This document shows, in pieces, positions 29,497-37,002 of a stretch of DNA of 41,032 nt. Position 1 is the stretch's first letter. Every line of letters begins with the position of its first letter. Source of the DNA: Candidatus Omnitrophota bacterium (lineage in GTDB: Bacteria; Omnitrophota; Gorgyraeia; Zapsychrales; Fredricksoniimonadaceae); NCBI GenBank assembly GCA_013287965.1, contig JABDCU010000014.1, positions 111-41,142 of the forward strand, written 5' to 3'. The notes beneath the pieces were generated by a model. The model was not told where the DNA came from and did not search any database. It saw only the letters and a list, made by a program, of their open reading frames with translations. Made by a program: the position numbers and the translations under genes.

Positions 29497-30520
29497 GCTT
29501 TATCCCGCCCCGGCATTTTTATTCTTTTTGATCTTTACTTATGATGCCTCAGCCCAGAGCCAAGACCAGAGGACGGAGGTCGTTAACCAACAATTGAACA
29601 TGTTTGAAAGTTCTCGGTGGGGCGCCGATGGAGCGTCCAAGGAATTTTCCAATGCCCAGCCCGAGGAACAGAGCGCCGGCACCACGCTTAAAAGTTTTTT
29701 AAGTCCTGATTTGTCAGAAACCCCTAAACCCAAGGTCCCGTCAAATGTCATAACAAGGGTGCATAGCCTGGACATAGGGTCGGAAATTTCTTATTACCGC
29801 TACGAGGAGCCTGATCTGGGGGTCAAGATCTTTGGCCCCATGTACGGGTTTTATGCCGATTACGCGTACCGTCCCGCGGACCCCAATTTCTTTAATAATT
29901 TTTTGACCAATGTTTATATGCTGCAGGCGCGATACGCGATGAGCTACAATTTAGACTATAAGGGCTCAGGAACTTTCAGGAACAAACACGATGATGTCAT
30001 GGAGTTTCGAGGACTTATAGGCAAGGATTATTTTATCGGCACAGACTTACGCGTGACCCCGTATATTGGTTTTGGGTACCGCTATTTGTTTGACAGGGGG
30101 AATGGTGAAATTACCAGCAGCAATAATTATTTATATGACCGGAAATCCCAGTATTATTATCTTCCCTTGGGGGGAGATGTGGTAAGGGAAATGCCTAATA
30201 ACTGGGAAATCGACTTTAATGCCGAGTATGATATTCTTCTTCGAGGCCAACAGAACAGTTTCTTAAATGACGGAAATCAGTTTGGGTTCAATAATCCGGA
30301 GATCGTCAATCATCAGCACCATGGTTTTGGTTTGCGCGGCTCCGTCAAATTTCTCAAGCGCGGGCCCGTGGTGGATTTTTATGTGGAGCCGTATGTCCGT
30401 TTTTGGAACATCGAACAGTCCAGTGTCGTGACAGCTTTTGTTGACGGGTCATTGGGACAATGGGTGGAGCCTAAAAACAATACCACTGAAGTCGGCTCCA
30501 GATTCGGCATTCAGTTTTAA
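29483..30520 (+). CDS. Predicted outer-membrane beta-barrel-like protein, TTG start
   Basis: Signal-peptide-like (TTG)LRIKLYPAPAFLFFLIFTYDASAQS; aromatic alternating strands (ISYYRYEEPDLGVKIFGPMYGFYADYAYRP...); overlaps secretin by 14 nt. Confidence 0.65.
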   Translation: MLRIKLYPAPAFLFFLIFTYDASAQSQDQRTEVVNQQLNMFESSRWGADGASKEFSNAQPEEQSAGTTLKSFLSPDLSETPKPKVPSNVITRVHSLDIGSEISYYRYEEPDLGVKIFGPMYGFYADYAYRPADPNFFNNFLTNVYMLQARYAMSYNLDYKGSGTFRNKHDDVMEFRGLIGKDYFIGTDLRVTPYIGFGYRYLFDRGNGEITSSNNYLYDRKSQYYYLPLGGDVVREMPNNWEIDFNAEYDILLRGQQNSFLNDGNQFGFNNPEIVNHQHHGFGLRGSVKFLKRGPVVDFYVEPYVRFWNIEQSSVVTAFVDGSLGQWVEPKNNTTEVGSRFGIQF

Positions 30521-30579
30521 ACCTTCCTAACATCAAATCATCAGTGACAAAATCAGAAAAAATGGTAAGATAGAAAACT

Positions 30580-32751
30580 ATGTTTTCTAAAGTTATCACA
30601 GTATTCAGCAATAAGGGTGGCGTTGGCAAGACCTTTATCGGGGTCAACATTGCCTGCGCGCTGGCTTTAAGGGGCAAGAGGGTGCTGATCGTGGACTTGA
30701 ATTTGCAGGCGAGCCAGGACATGGCGCGCATGCTTAACCTGCCTCCCACCCATTGCCTGGTTGATATCCTGGCGGACATGGAAAGCTCCACTGACGTGAT
30801 CAAGAACAATATCGTCACGCACAGCAGCGGCCTGCATTTTTTACCGGGCATTAAATCCCCCAAGCAGATCGGGCACATCACCTCGGACAACCTGCGTTTA
30901 TTTTTTAAAAAAGCATCCAACCAGTATGAATACATCATTGTCGACGGAGGCAGTACCTTCAGCGAGATCTTTATCAGCATCCTGGACTGCTCCAACCTGA
31001 TCCTTTTGGTGAGCACCCCGGACATCCTGGCCGTGTACCAGGTAAAAACCAGCCTGGAGATCCTCCAGAGCTTGCATTTTCCCTTAAAGATGGTGCTTTT
31101 GATCTTAAACCGGGCGGAGTCGCGCGGCGGCGTCGCCTGGCAGGAAGTCAAAAGTGCTTTGGCCTGCGAAGTTTTTGCGTTGATACCTTCGGATGGCAAG
31201 ACAGTGGGGGTCGCGCTAAACCGCGGCGTGCCCTGTGTCATTGACAGCCCTAAGACAAAGGTATCGGAAAGTTTTTTTGCGATCGCCGACAGCTTGAATG
31301 ACGAGAGCATTTATGTGCAAGCCAGTGATGTCATCAAGGTGCGCGCCAGCGAGCACACTTCTAAAAAAACCGATGCCTTCTGGGAAAAATTCGGCATCAC
31401 GCCCAACGTGGCCGAAGCGGCGATGGATTTTAAAAAAGAAGAAGATGAGGTCATTAAAGTAAAACGGGCCGTGCACCACTTGCTGGTTGAGCGTATGAAT
31501 TTACAAAAGATGTCGCAGGAAGTCCTGAATGATCCTTCTCAAGCGGCCAATCTGCGCAAGGCCGCCCAAAAGGTGGTCACGGAACTTTTGGCGGAAACTT
31601 CGGGCACATTCCTTTCCAGCCATGAAGAGCGCGCCCGCTTAGTCAGGGAGATCGTCAACGAGGCCCTGGGGCTCGGGCCCCTGGAAGATTTTCTGGCCGA
31701 CGATACGATCACCGACATCATGGTCAACAATAAGGATGAGATTTTCGTGGAAAAAAACGGGAAGATCCTTTTGACCAACAAGAGGTTTATTTCCAATGAC
31801 CAGGTCCGTGCCACGATCGACCGGATCATTGCCCCTTTAGGCCGCCGCGTGGATGAATCAACCCCCATGGTGGACGCGCGCCTTCCCGACGGGTCTCGTA
31901 TCAACGCGATCATACCGCCCTTGTCCCTTAAAGGCCCCATGATCACGGTGCGCAAATTTTCCCAGGACCGCTATACCATTGAAGACCTGCTCACCCGTTT
32001 TAAAAGCATCTCACAGCCGATGGCGGATTTCTTAAATGCCTGCGTCATCGGCCGCAAGAACATGATCGTCTCCGGCGGTACAGGGGCAGGTAAAACCACC
32101 CTGCTTAATATTATTTCACAATTCATTCCGGATAATGAGCGCATCATTACTATTGAAGACGCGGCGGAGTTGCGGCTGGTCAAGACACATTGGGCCCGCC
32201 TGGAAAGCCGCCCCGCCAATATTGAAGGCCGCGGCAAGATAACGATCAGGGACCTTTTTGTCAATACCCTGCGCATGCGTCCGGACAGGATCATCATCGG
32301 CGAGTGCCGGGGCCCTGAAGTTTTGGACATGTTGCAGGCGATGAATACCGGCCATGACGGCTCTTTGACCACCTTGCACGCGAATACGACACGGGACACC
32401 CTTTCGCGCATGTCATCCATGGTCCTGCTTTCGGGGATTGAACTGCCATTACGAGCCATTTATGAAATGGCTGCTTCAGCGATCAATATCATTGTGCAGA
32501 TCAACCGTTTTTCCGACGGGTCGCGCAAGATCACCGCGATCTCCGAGCTTACCGGAAAAATGGTAGATAATCTGCCGGAGATCATCGACGTGTTTACGTT
32601 TGTCCATAAGGGGGTCAATGCCGAAGGCCAGATCATGGGAGAATACGCAGCCACCGGATACATCCCCAAGTGTTTTGAAGACTTGAGCACCCGGGGCATA
32701 CCGCTTAGTAAAACCGTTTTTGAAAATCATGATCGCAAATCTCACCCGTAA
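30580..32751 (+). CDS. CpaE (MinD/ParA-like) - CpaF (type II/IV secretion ATPase) fusion protein
   Basis: VITVFSNKGGVGKTFIGVNIACALALRGKRVLIVDLN N-terminal; IVSGGTGAGKTTLLNIISQFIPDNERIITIEDAAELRL...RMRPDRIIIGECRGPEVLDMLQAMNTGHDGSLTTLHAN C-terminal; 723 aa without a stop. Confidence 0.93.
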   Translation: MFSKVITVFSNKGGVGKTFIGVNIACALALRGKRVLIVDLNLQASQDMARMLNLPPTHCLVDILADMESSTDVIKNNIVTHSSGLHFLPGIKSPKQIGHITSDNLRLFFKKASNQYEYIIVDGGSTFSEIFISILDCSNLILLVSTPDILAVYQVKTSLEILQSLHFPLKMVLLILNRAESRGGVAWQEVKSALACEVFALIPSDGKTVGVALNRGVPCVIDSPKTKVSESFFAIADSLNDESIYVQASDVIKVRASEHTSKKTDAFWEKFGITPNVAEAAMDFKKEEDEVIKVKRAVHHLLVERMNLQKMSQEVLNDPSQAANLRKAAQKVVTELLAETSGTFLSSHEERARLVREIVNEALGLGPLEDFLADDTITDIMVNNKDEIFVEKNGKILLTNKRFISNDQVRATIDRIIAPLGRRVDESTPMVDARLPDGSRINAIIPPLSLKGPMITVRKFSQDRYTIEDLLTRFKSISQPMADFLNACVIGRKNMIVSGGTGAGKTTLLNIISQFIPDNERIITIEDAAELRLVKTHWARLESRPANIEGRGKITIRDLFVNTLRMRPDRIIIGECRGPEVLDMLQAMNTGHDGSLTTLHANTTRDTLSRMSSMVLLSGIELPLRAIYEMAASAINIIVQINRFSDGSRKITAISELTGKMVDNLPEIIDVFTFVHKGVNAEGQIMGEYAATGYIPKCFEDLSTRGIPLSKTVFENHDRKSHP

Positions 32752-33091
32752 TCTTGTTATCGCTTCCCGTATTGAAATTGCCCAAAACCCTTGGGCACGG
32801 ATGAAAGGCCTGCTTGGGAGAAGTGATCATCCCCAAGGGAACGCCTTGATCATAACGGGCTGTCAATCCATCCACATGTTTTTTATGAAATTCCCCATTG
32901 ACGTTATTTTTTGTGACCGTCAGAATAAGGTGGTCGGCCTTTGCCAAAACATTAAGCCTTTTTCTTTGTCCCCGGTATTTTTTAAGGCTTCCTATGCTAT
33001 TGAATTGCCTTCAGGCAGTATTGCCGCATCAAAAACACAAATAGGCGACCAAATAGAACTACCGTTGACGCCCCACAACACAGTGTTATAA
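32729..33091 (+). CDS. DUF192 family protein
   Basis: ASRIEIAQNPWARMKGLLGRSDHPQGNALIITGCQSIHMFFMKFPIDVIFCDRQNKVV. Confidence 0.85.
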   Translation: MIANLTRNLVIASRIEIAQNPWARMKGLLGRSDHPQGNALIITGCQSIHMFFMKFPIDVIFCDRQNKVVGLCQNIKPFSLSPVFFKASYAIELPSGSIAASKTQIGDQIELPLTPHNTVL

Positions 33092-33092
33092 T
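33065..33092 (+). promoter_or_regulatory. Putative promoter of the HTH gene, inside the DUF192 3' end
   Basis: TTGACG-16 bp-TATAAT. Confidence 0.65.
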
Positions 33093-33095
33093 ATT

Positions 33096-33114
33096 AATGT
33101 CCAGACTGGACATT
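33096..33114. promoter_or_regulatory. Perfect 19-bp palindrome, candidate operator
   Basis: AATGTCCAG-A-CTGGACATT between the -10 and the HTH gene ATG. Confidence 0.75.
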
Positions 33115-33116
33115 CT

Positions 33117-34133
33117 ATGGGCGTTACCTATAAACTCAAGGACGAGGTTGTTCATTTTATTATCAGCCAAAGACAAGACAACCCTCTTGCCTCTTGTCGC
33201 CAATTGGCTGAATCCGCATCTCAAAAATTCGGGCTGCATCTTTCTAAATCATCGGTCCATGATGTCCTTAAAGAATCAGGCATTGTAACGCCGCGGGGCC
33301 GTAAGCCCAATGGCAAGTTCGAGATCCCCCAGGAAAAAAAGAAGCAAATCCAAGACAGCTTCTCCCAAGTCAAGTTATTGCCAGACCCAGTTGTTTTGCC
33401 CGTCATCCTGAGCGAAGCGAAGGATCTTAATGTGTCTAAAGATTCTTCGGCTACGCCTCAGAATGACATGGAGACTTCTCCCGAATACGACGGCGCGGGA
33501 AAGATTTTTCTTAAGGCAGCGCTTTGGGACCTGGGCATTTTTTCCGAGGAGGACATCAAAAAAACGGATTGGGATTATTATTTGACCTATAGCAAGGGTA
33601 TTAAGGTGGTTTTAGAAAGTAACAAAAGTTTTTTCATTGATCTGCCGCTGCCCCTTGAACGTTGCATCAGGGAAGTGGCAGATGGATTAATTAATAATGT
33701 AAAGCCGCTGATTGTCCATAAAGTTTCAGATGAAGGGCTTTTTAAAGTATGCATGGATGCTCAGACGGGATTTAAAATCAACAAAATATCAATAGTGGAG
33801 CAATATGACCACATTATACTAGAATTTGTCGATATAATGGAGTTTAAAAGGAATTATTTTATGAGAAATAGAATGTTTGTGGATAGCAATGATGTAAATG
33901 CCTTGGCAAGATCAATGGCACTATTTTTTCCACAAGCAATTGATAATAATAATGTTATAGAAGAAATATTGAATTTCAAAGGATTTAACACCACAAGCAA
34001 AGAAGAAAATGTTGTAACGCTATTATTTGATGATAGTTATAAAAATAAAGCTCTGCTCAAAGAAGCGGTGGAGAGGTTAAATGGGATGTATTTGCGCGAT
34101 GAACAAGATAGGCTGGTGAAGGTTAAAATTTGA
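33117..34133 (+). CDS. Uncharacterised protein with N-terminal helix-turn-helix
   Basis: KDEVVHFIISQRQDNPLASCRQLAESASQKFGLHLSKSSVHDVLKESGIVTPRGRKP HTH; remainder no recognised family; REP-like insertion at 33402-33467. Confidence 0.6.
   Translation: MGVTYKLKDEVVHFIISQRQDNPLASCRQLAESASQKFGLHLSKSSVHDVLKESGIVTPRGRKPNGKFEIPQEKKKQIQDSFSQVKLLPDPVVLPVILSEAKDLNVSKDSSATPQNDMETSPEYDGAGKIFLKAALWDLGIFSEEDIKKTDWDYYLTYSKGIKVVLESNKSFFIDLPLPLERCIREVADGLINNVKPLIVHKVSDEGLFKVCMDAQTGFKINKISIVEQYDHIILEFVDIMEFKRNYFMRNRMFVDSNDVNALARSMALFFPQAIDNNNVIEEILNFKGFNTTSKEENVVTLLFDDSYKNKALLKEAVERLNGMYLRDEQDRLVKVKI
33402..33467. repeat. REP-like imperfect palindrome inside CDS
   Basis: GTCATCCTGAGCGAAGCGAAGGATCTT ... AAGATTCTTCGGCTACGCCTCAGAATGAC; translated as VILSEAKDLNVSKDSSATPQND. 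Confidence 0.85.
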
Positions 34134-34312
34134 ATATAAAGATATCGTTAATTTTTTGGATTTTCAGCCTCTCGGGGTTGACAGTCCTTATTATATATGG
34201 CATACTTTCATTAAGCATCAATAAATCGTATCAACAGCCCTTATGGGGCTTTTACATAAATGGAAGACCCTTTTCAGAGGAAGTGGGTCTCAATCAATCT
34301 TCTGGCATGTAA
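34130..34312 (+). CDS. Small predicted membrane protein
   Basis: TTG start, 60 aa, hydrophobic IFWIFSLSGLTVLIIYGILSL; overlaps the stop of the HTH gene. Confidence 0.4.
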   Translation: MNIKISLIFWIFSLSGLTVLIIYGILSLSINKSYQQPLWGFYINGRPFSEEVGLNQSSGM

Positions 34313-34323
34313 GGTGAACAGCG

Positions 34324-34479
34324 ATGATCCAAAAATTAAGAAACAGGAACGCGCAAAATCTCATTGAATACGCGATCGTCGTTGCCTTGATCTCAGCAGC
34401 TGTGGCTGCTTTGAGCACCTACGTGTTTCGTTCCGTTCAATCACAGCAGAAGATGATCACTGAAGATTCTCTAAATTAA
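34324..34479 (+). CDS. Flp-like small pilin P0 (missing from ORF track)
   Basis: MIQKLRNRNA/QNLIEYAIVVALISAAVAALSTYVFRSVQSQQKMITEDSLN, 51 aa, class III prepilin signal. Confidence 0.85.
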   Translation: MIQKLRNRNAQNLIEYAIVVALISAAVAALSTYVFRSVQSQQKMITEDSLN

Positions 34480-34491
34480 AATGGAGGCATT

Positions 34492-34764
34492 ATGAACCAT
34501 ATAAAAAATAAAAGAGGTCAGAGCACGGTGGAGTATGTCTTGCTTGTGACCGCGGTAGTGGCGGTCATCATCGCCTTTGTAACCGGCAATAAGGGGAGTT
34601 TTCAATCGCAGATGAATACGACCCTGAACACGGCAACTGCAGATATTGGGGTTGTCGGGGAACAATTACAAACATCGCATGTAGCGCAGGGCAAGGTAGG
34701 TAATGGTACGCCCGCGTACACGGTCCCTGTTTGTGGCGGAGCTGGTCAGCCGGCTTGTAAATAA
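34492..34764 (+). CDS. Flp-like pilin, family A copy 1
   Basis: NKRG/QSTVEYVLLVTAVVAVIIAF. Confidence 0.88.
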   Translation: MNHIKNKRGQSTVEYVLLVTAVVAVIIAFVTGNKGSFQSQMNTTLNTATADIGVVGEQLQTSHVAQGKVGNGTPAYTVPVCGGAGQPACK

Positions 34765-34819
34765 TTTTATAAATCCATATAGTCCCCGCAGGATGCGTGG
34801 GACACACAAGGAGAGTAAA

Positions 34820-35182
34820 ATGTTAAGAAACTTCCTTAAAAATAGAAAAGCTCAAAATACCGCGGAATACGCGCTTTTGATCGCCTTGGTGGTTGCCGGG
34901 GTCATCGGCATGCAGACCTACGCCCAACGCGCCATGCAGGCCCGTATCCATGATGCGGCACAGTATATGGCTTCTGGCGGCGGGGCAGCCTTGCCTGCCG
35001 GGTTAGGCACTAATACGCAGTATGAACCGTATTATACGCAGAGCAATTATGACGTGAACAGCAATAGCGTTGATAATAAGCGCTTGGGGCAGAATTTGAT
35101 AGGGGCTGATTCCCAGAGTAATCGCACAAGGACCGGTTCCCAGAATTCTACCTATAACGCTGAAGACATGAATAATAAATGA
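34820..35182 (+). CDS. Flp-like pilin, family B copy 1
   Basis: MLRNFLKNRKA/QNTAEYALLIALVVAGVIGMQTYAQRAMQARIHDAAQYM...QYEPYYTQ; start reset from the tracked 34703. Confidence 0.88.
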   Translation: MLRNFLKNRKAQNTAEYALLIALVVAGVIGMQTYAQRAMQARIHDAAQYMASGGGAALPAGLGTNTQYEPYYTQSNYDVNSNSVDNKRLGQNLIGADSQSNRTRTGSQNSTYNAEDMNNK

Positions 35183-35212
35183 TCTTAACAAAATATCTTA
35201 AGGAGGAATCCT

Positions 35213-35539
35213 ATGTTGCAATATTTTAATCAAAAACGAGGTCAAAGCACCCTGGAATACGCAGTGCTGATAGTTGTCATTATCGGCGCCTTGCTGACCA
35301 TCCAGGTTTATATCCATCGCGGGGTGCAGGGACGCCTGAAAAGCGCCGCGGATGATATCGGCGACCAGTATTCCGACGGCAATACGAATTCAGTCAAGAC
35401 AACCATCAGGAATAGTTCCACGGAGGAGACGTTTAACGCGGGGAATTCCACATCCAGTCTGCTGAAGCCGGAATTGACCAACACCACGGAGAATTCCGTT
35501 ATTGTCAATGCTCAGCAGGAGTTCTGGGGGATCAAGTAA
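35213..35539 (+). CDS. Flp-like pilin, family C copy 1
   Basis: QKRG/QSTLEYAVLIVVIIGALLTIQVYIHRGVQGRLKSAADDIGDQY; AGGAGG RBS. Confidence 0.88.
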   Translation: MLQYFNQKRGQSTLEYAVLIVVIIGALLTIQVYIHRGVQGRLKSAADDIGDQYSDGNTNSVKTTIRNSSTEETFNAGNSTSSLLKPELTNTTENSVIVNAQQEFWGIK

Positions 35540-35553
35540 AAAAGGACAAACGC

Positions 35554-35760
35554 ATGCGCGCACATAAAGGTCAAAGCACGGTGGAGTATATCTTACTCGT
35601 CACGGCGGTCGTCGCGGTGATCATCTTGTTTACGACCACCAAGGACAGTACGTTTCAAAACCGCCTGACCAGCGTGTTTAATAATGCGACCCAGGACATG
35701 CTCAATGTGGCCTCCCGCTTGCAGGACAATGCGGCGAGTTCAAGCACGCCGGCGAATTAA
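35554..35760 (+). CDS. Flp-like pilin, family A copy 2
   Basis: RAHKG/QSTVEYILLVTAVVAVIILF. Confidence 0.87.
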   Translation: MRAHKGQSTVEYILLVTAVVAVIILFTTTKDSTFQNRLTSVFNNATQDMLNVASRLQDNAASSSTPAN

Positions 35761-35775
35761 GAAACGAGGCGAGCC

Positions 35776-36234
35776 ATGGACAATAAGGGGCAGGCAATCC
35801 TGTCAGAGTACGTGATGATCTTTTTCGTCGTGGTCGCGGCCGCGGTGGCCGTGACCACGTTCGTACAGCGCGGCTTTGAGGCGCGTGTCCATGACGCGCG
35901 CAACTTTATGGTCGATTCTGTCAATAGCGCGTGTGATGCCAATTGCCATGCCGCCGCCGGCGTAGTTGCCGGCGGCAATATTCCGCATGAGTACGAGCCG
36001 TATTATTCGCAAATGCTTTCAGATGTCCAGCAGAATGAACAAGACAATCTCGGAGCAGCTCGGGGCAAGGCGCAGGTCCTGGGGGCCGTGTACTACAAGT
36101 CGATCAATGAAGCGACTAAAACCATTTCGACCAGTGATCAACTGCCTCCATGTGCCAGCGCCAACCCTGTGCCGGACTGGTGTAATAAGATGCCATTGCA
36201 CGACCCGGTCATAATTGATAGGGGGGCAAGGTGA
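35776..36234 (+). CDS. Flp-like pilin, family B copy 2
   Basis: MDNKG/QAILSEYVMIFFVVVAAAVAVTTFVQRGFEARVHDARNFM...EYEPYYSQ. Confidence 0.85.
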   Translation: MDNKGQAILSEYVMIFFVVVAAAVAVTTFVQRGFEARVHDARNFMVDSVNSACDANCHAAAGVVAGGNIPHEYEPYYSQMLSDVQQNEQDNLGAARGKAQVLGAVYYKSINEATKTISTSDQLPPCASANPVPDWCNKMPLHDPVIIDRGAR

Positions 36235-36590
36235 TGCCCGCGCGTTATGGCCAGACCATAGTTGAATACACCATTATCGTCGGTATTGTTACCGTGGTTC
36301 TTTTCTATATGGGGACAGGCGTCAAGCGCGGGGTGCAAAGTCTGGTGAAGGTCACGGCAGACCAGGTGGGCAGTCAGCAGAACGCGGACCAGGATTTCAA
36401 TGACACCCGGCAAGGGTATATGGTCAATTCCACCACCGAAACACAGGAAGCCAAGAATAGGCAGGTCACGGAAACAGGGTATATACCGGTATCGGGTAAC
36501 GCGATTTATGTGAGTAATACTTCCGTTAACGAAAGCACTGACACGCAGACAAACACCTACACCAACGGAGGGTTCACGCAGACGAATTAG
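36231..36590 (+). CDS. Flp-like pilin, family C copy 2 (divergent)
   Basis: PARYG/QTIVEYTIIVGIVTVVLFYMGTGVKRGVQSLVKVTADQVGSQ. Confidence 0.83.
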   Translation: MMPARYGQTIVEYTIIVGIVTVVLFYMGTGVKRGVQSLVKVTADQVGSQQNADQDFNDTRQGYMVNSTTETQEAKNRQVTETGYIPVSGNAIYVSNTSVNESTDTQTNTYTNGGFTQTN

Positions 36591-36596
36591 ATATGG

Positions 36597-36646
36597 ATTC
36601 CCGCGAGCAACTGCGAGTGTCGGTCAATACGACCTTTCGCGGGAAT
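36597..36646. repeat. REP-like palindrome between pilin genes
   Basis: ATTCCCGCGA (36597-36606) and TCGCGGGAAT (36637-36646) exact inverted arms, with inner GGTC-AATAC-GACC. Confidence 0.75.
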
Positions 36647-36671
36647 GACATTGAGTAAAGGGATAAAGCTT

Positions 36672-37001
36672 ATGTTAAACCGCAAAGGACAAACGCTCAT
36701 AGAATACACGGTGATCGTGATCATTATCATAGGCGTCATGATCGCCATGCGGGATTATATCAAGCGGGGTGTCCAGGGCCGCTGGAAATCAGCGACGGAT
36801 GATTTTGGCGAACAATATGACCCGCAAGCCGTTAATTCCAACATCATGTATGCCACACAGGCCAATTCGGCATCTACTGTCACGGTGGAACCTGGAAATG
36901 ACAGCAGCAACGGCTCGACACAGCTGGGCCAATGGACAAAACGAGTGGACATATCTAATTCTGCGGAAACAAAGACAGGCTCTACGCAGATAGGGAACTA
37001 A
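36672..37001 (+). CDS. Flp-like pilin, family C copy 3
   Basis: MLNRKG/QTLIEYTVIVIIIIGVMIAMRDYIKRGVQGRWKSATDDFGEQY; start reset from the tracked 36645. Confidence 0.87.
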   Translation: MLNRKGQTLIEYTVIVIIIIGVMIAMRDYIKRGVQGRWKSATDDFGEQYDPQAVNSNIMYATQANSASTVTVEPGNDSSNGSTQLGQWTKRVDISNSAETKTGSTQIGN

Positions 37002-37002
37002 C

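Noticed and set aside
30471-31310. 279-aa minus ORF antisense to the CpaE domain
   Set aside because: Antisense shadow of a recognised ATPase; no independent promoter or RBS seen.
34324-37001. CRISPR or tandem-repeat array in the pilin region
   Set aside because: Repetition is at the level of paralogous genes; no regular short direct repeats with spacers seen.
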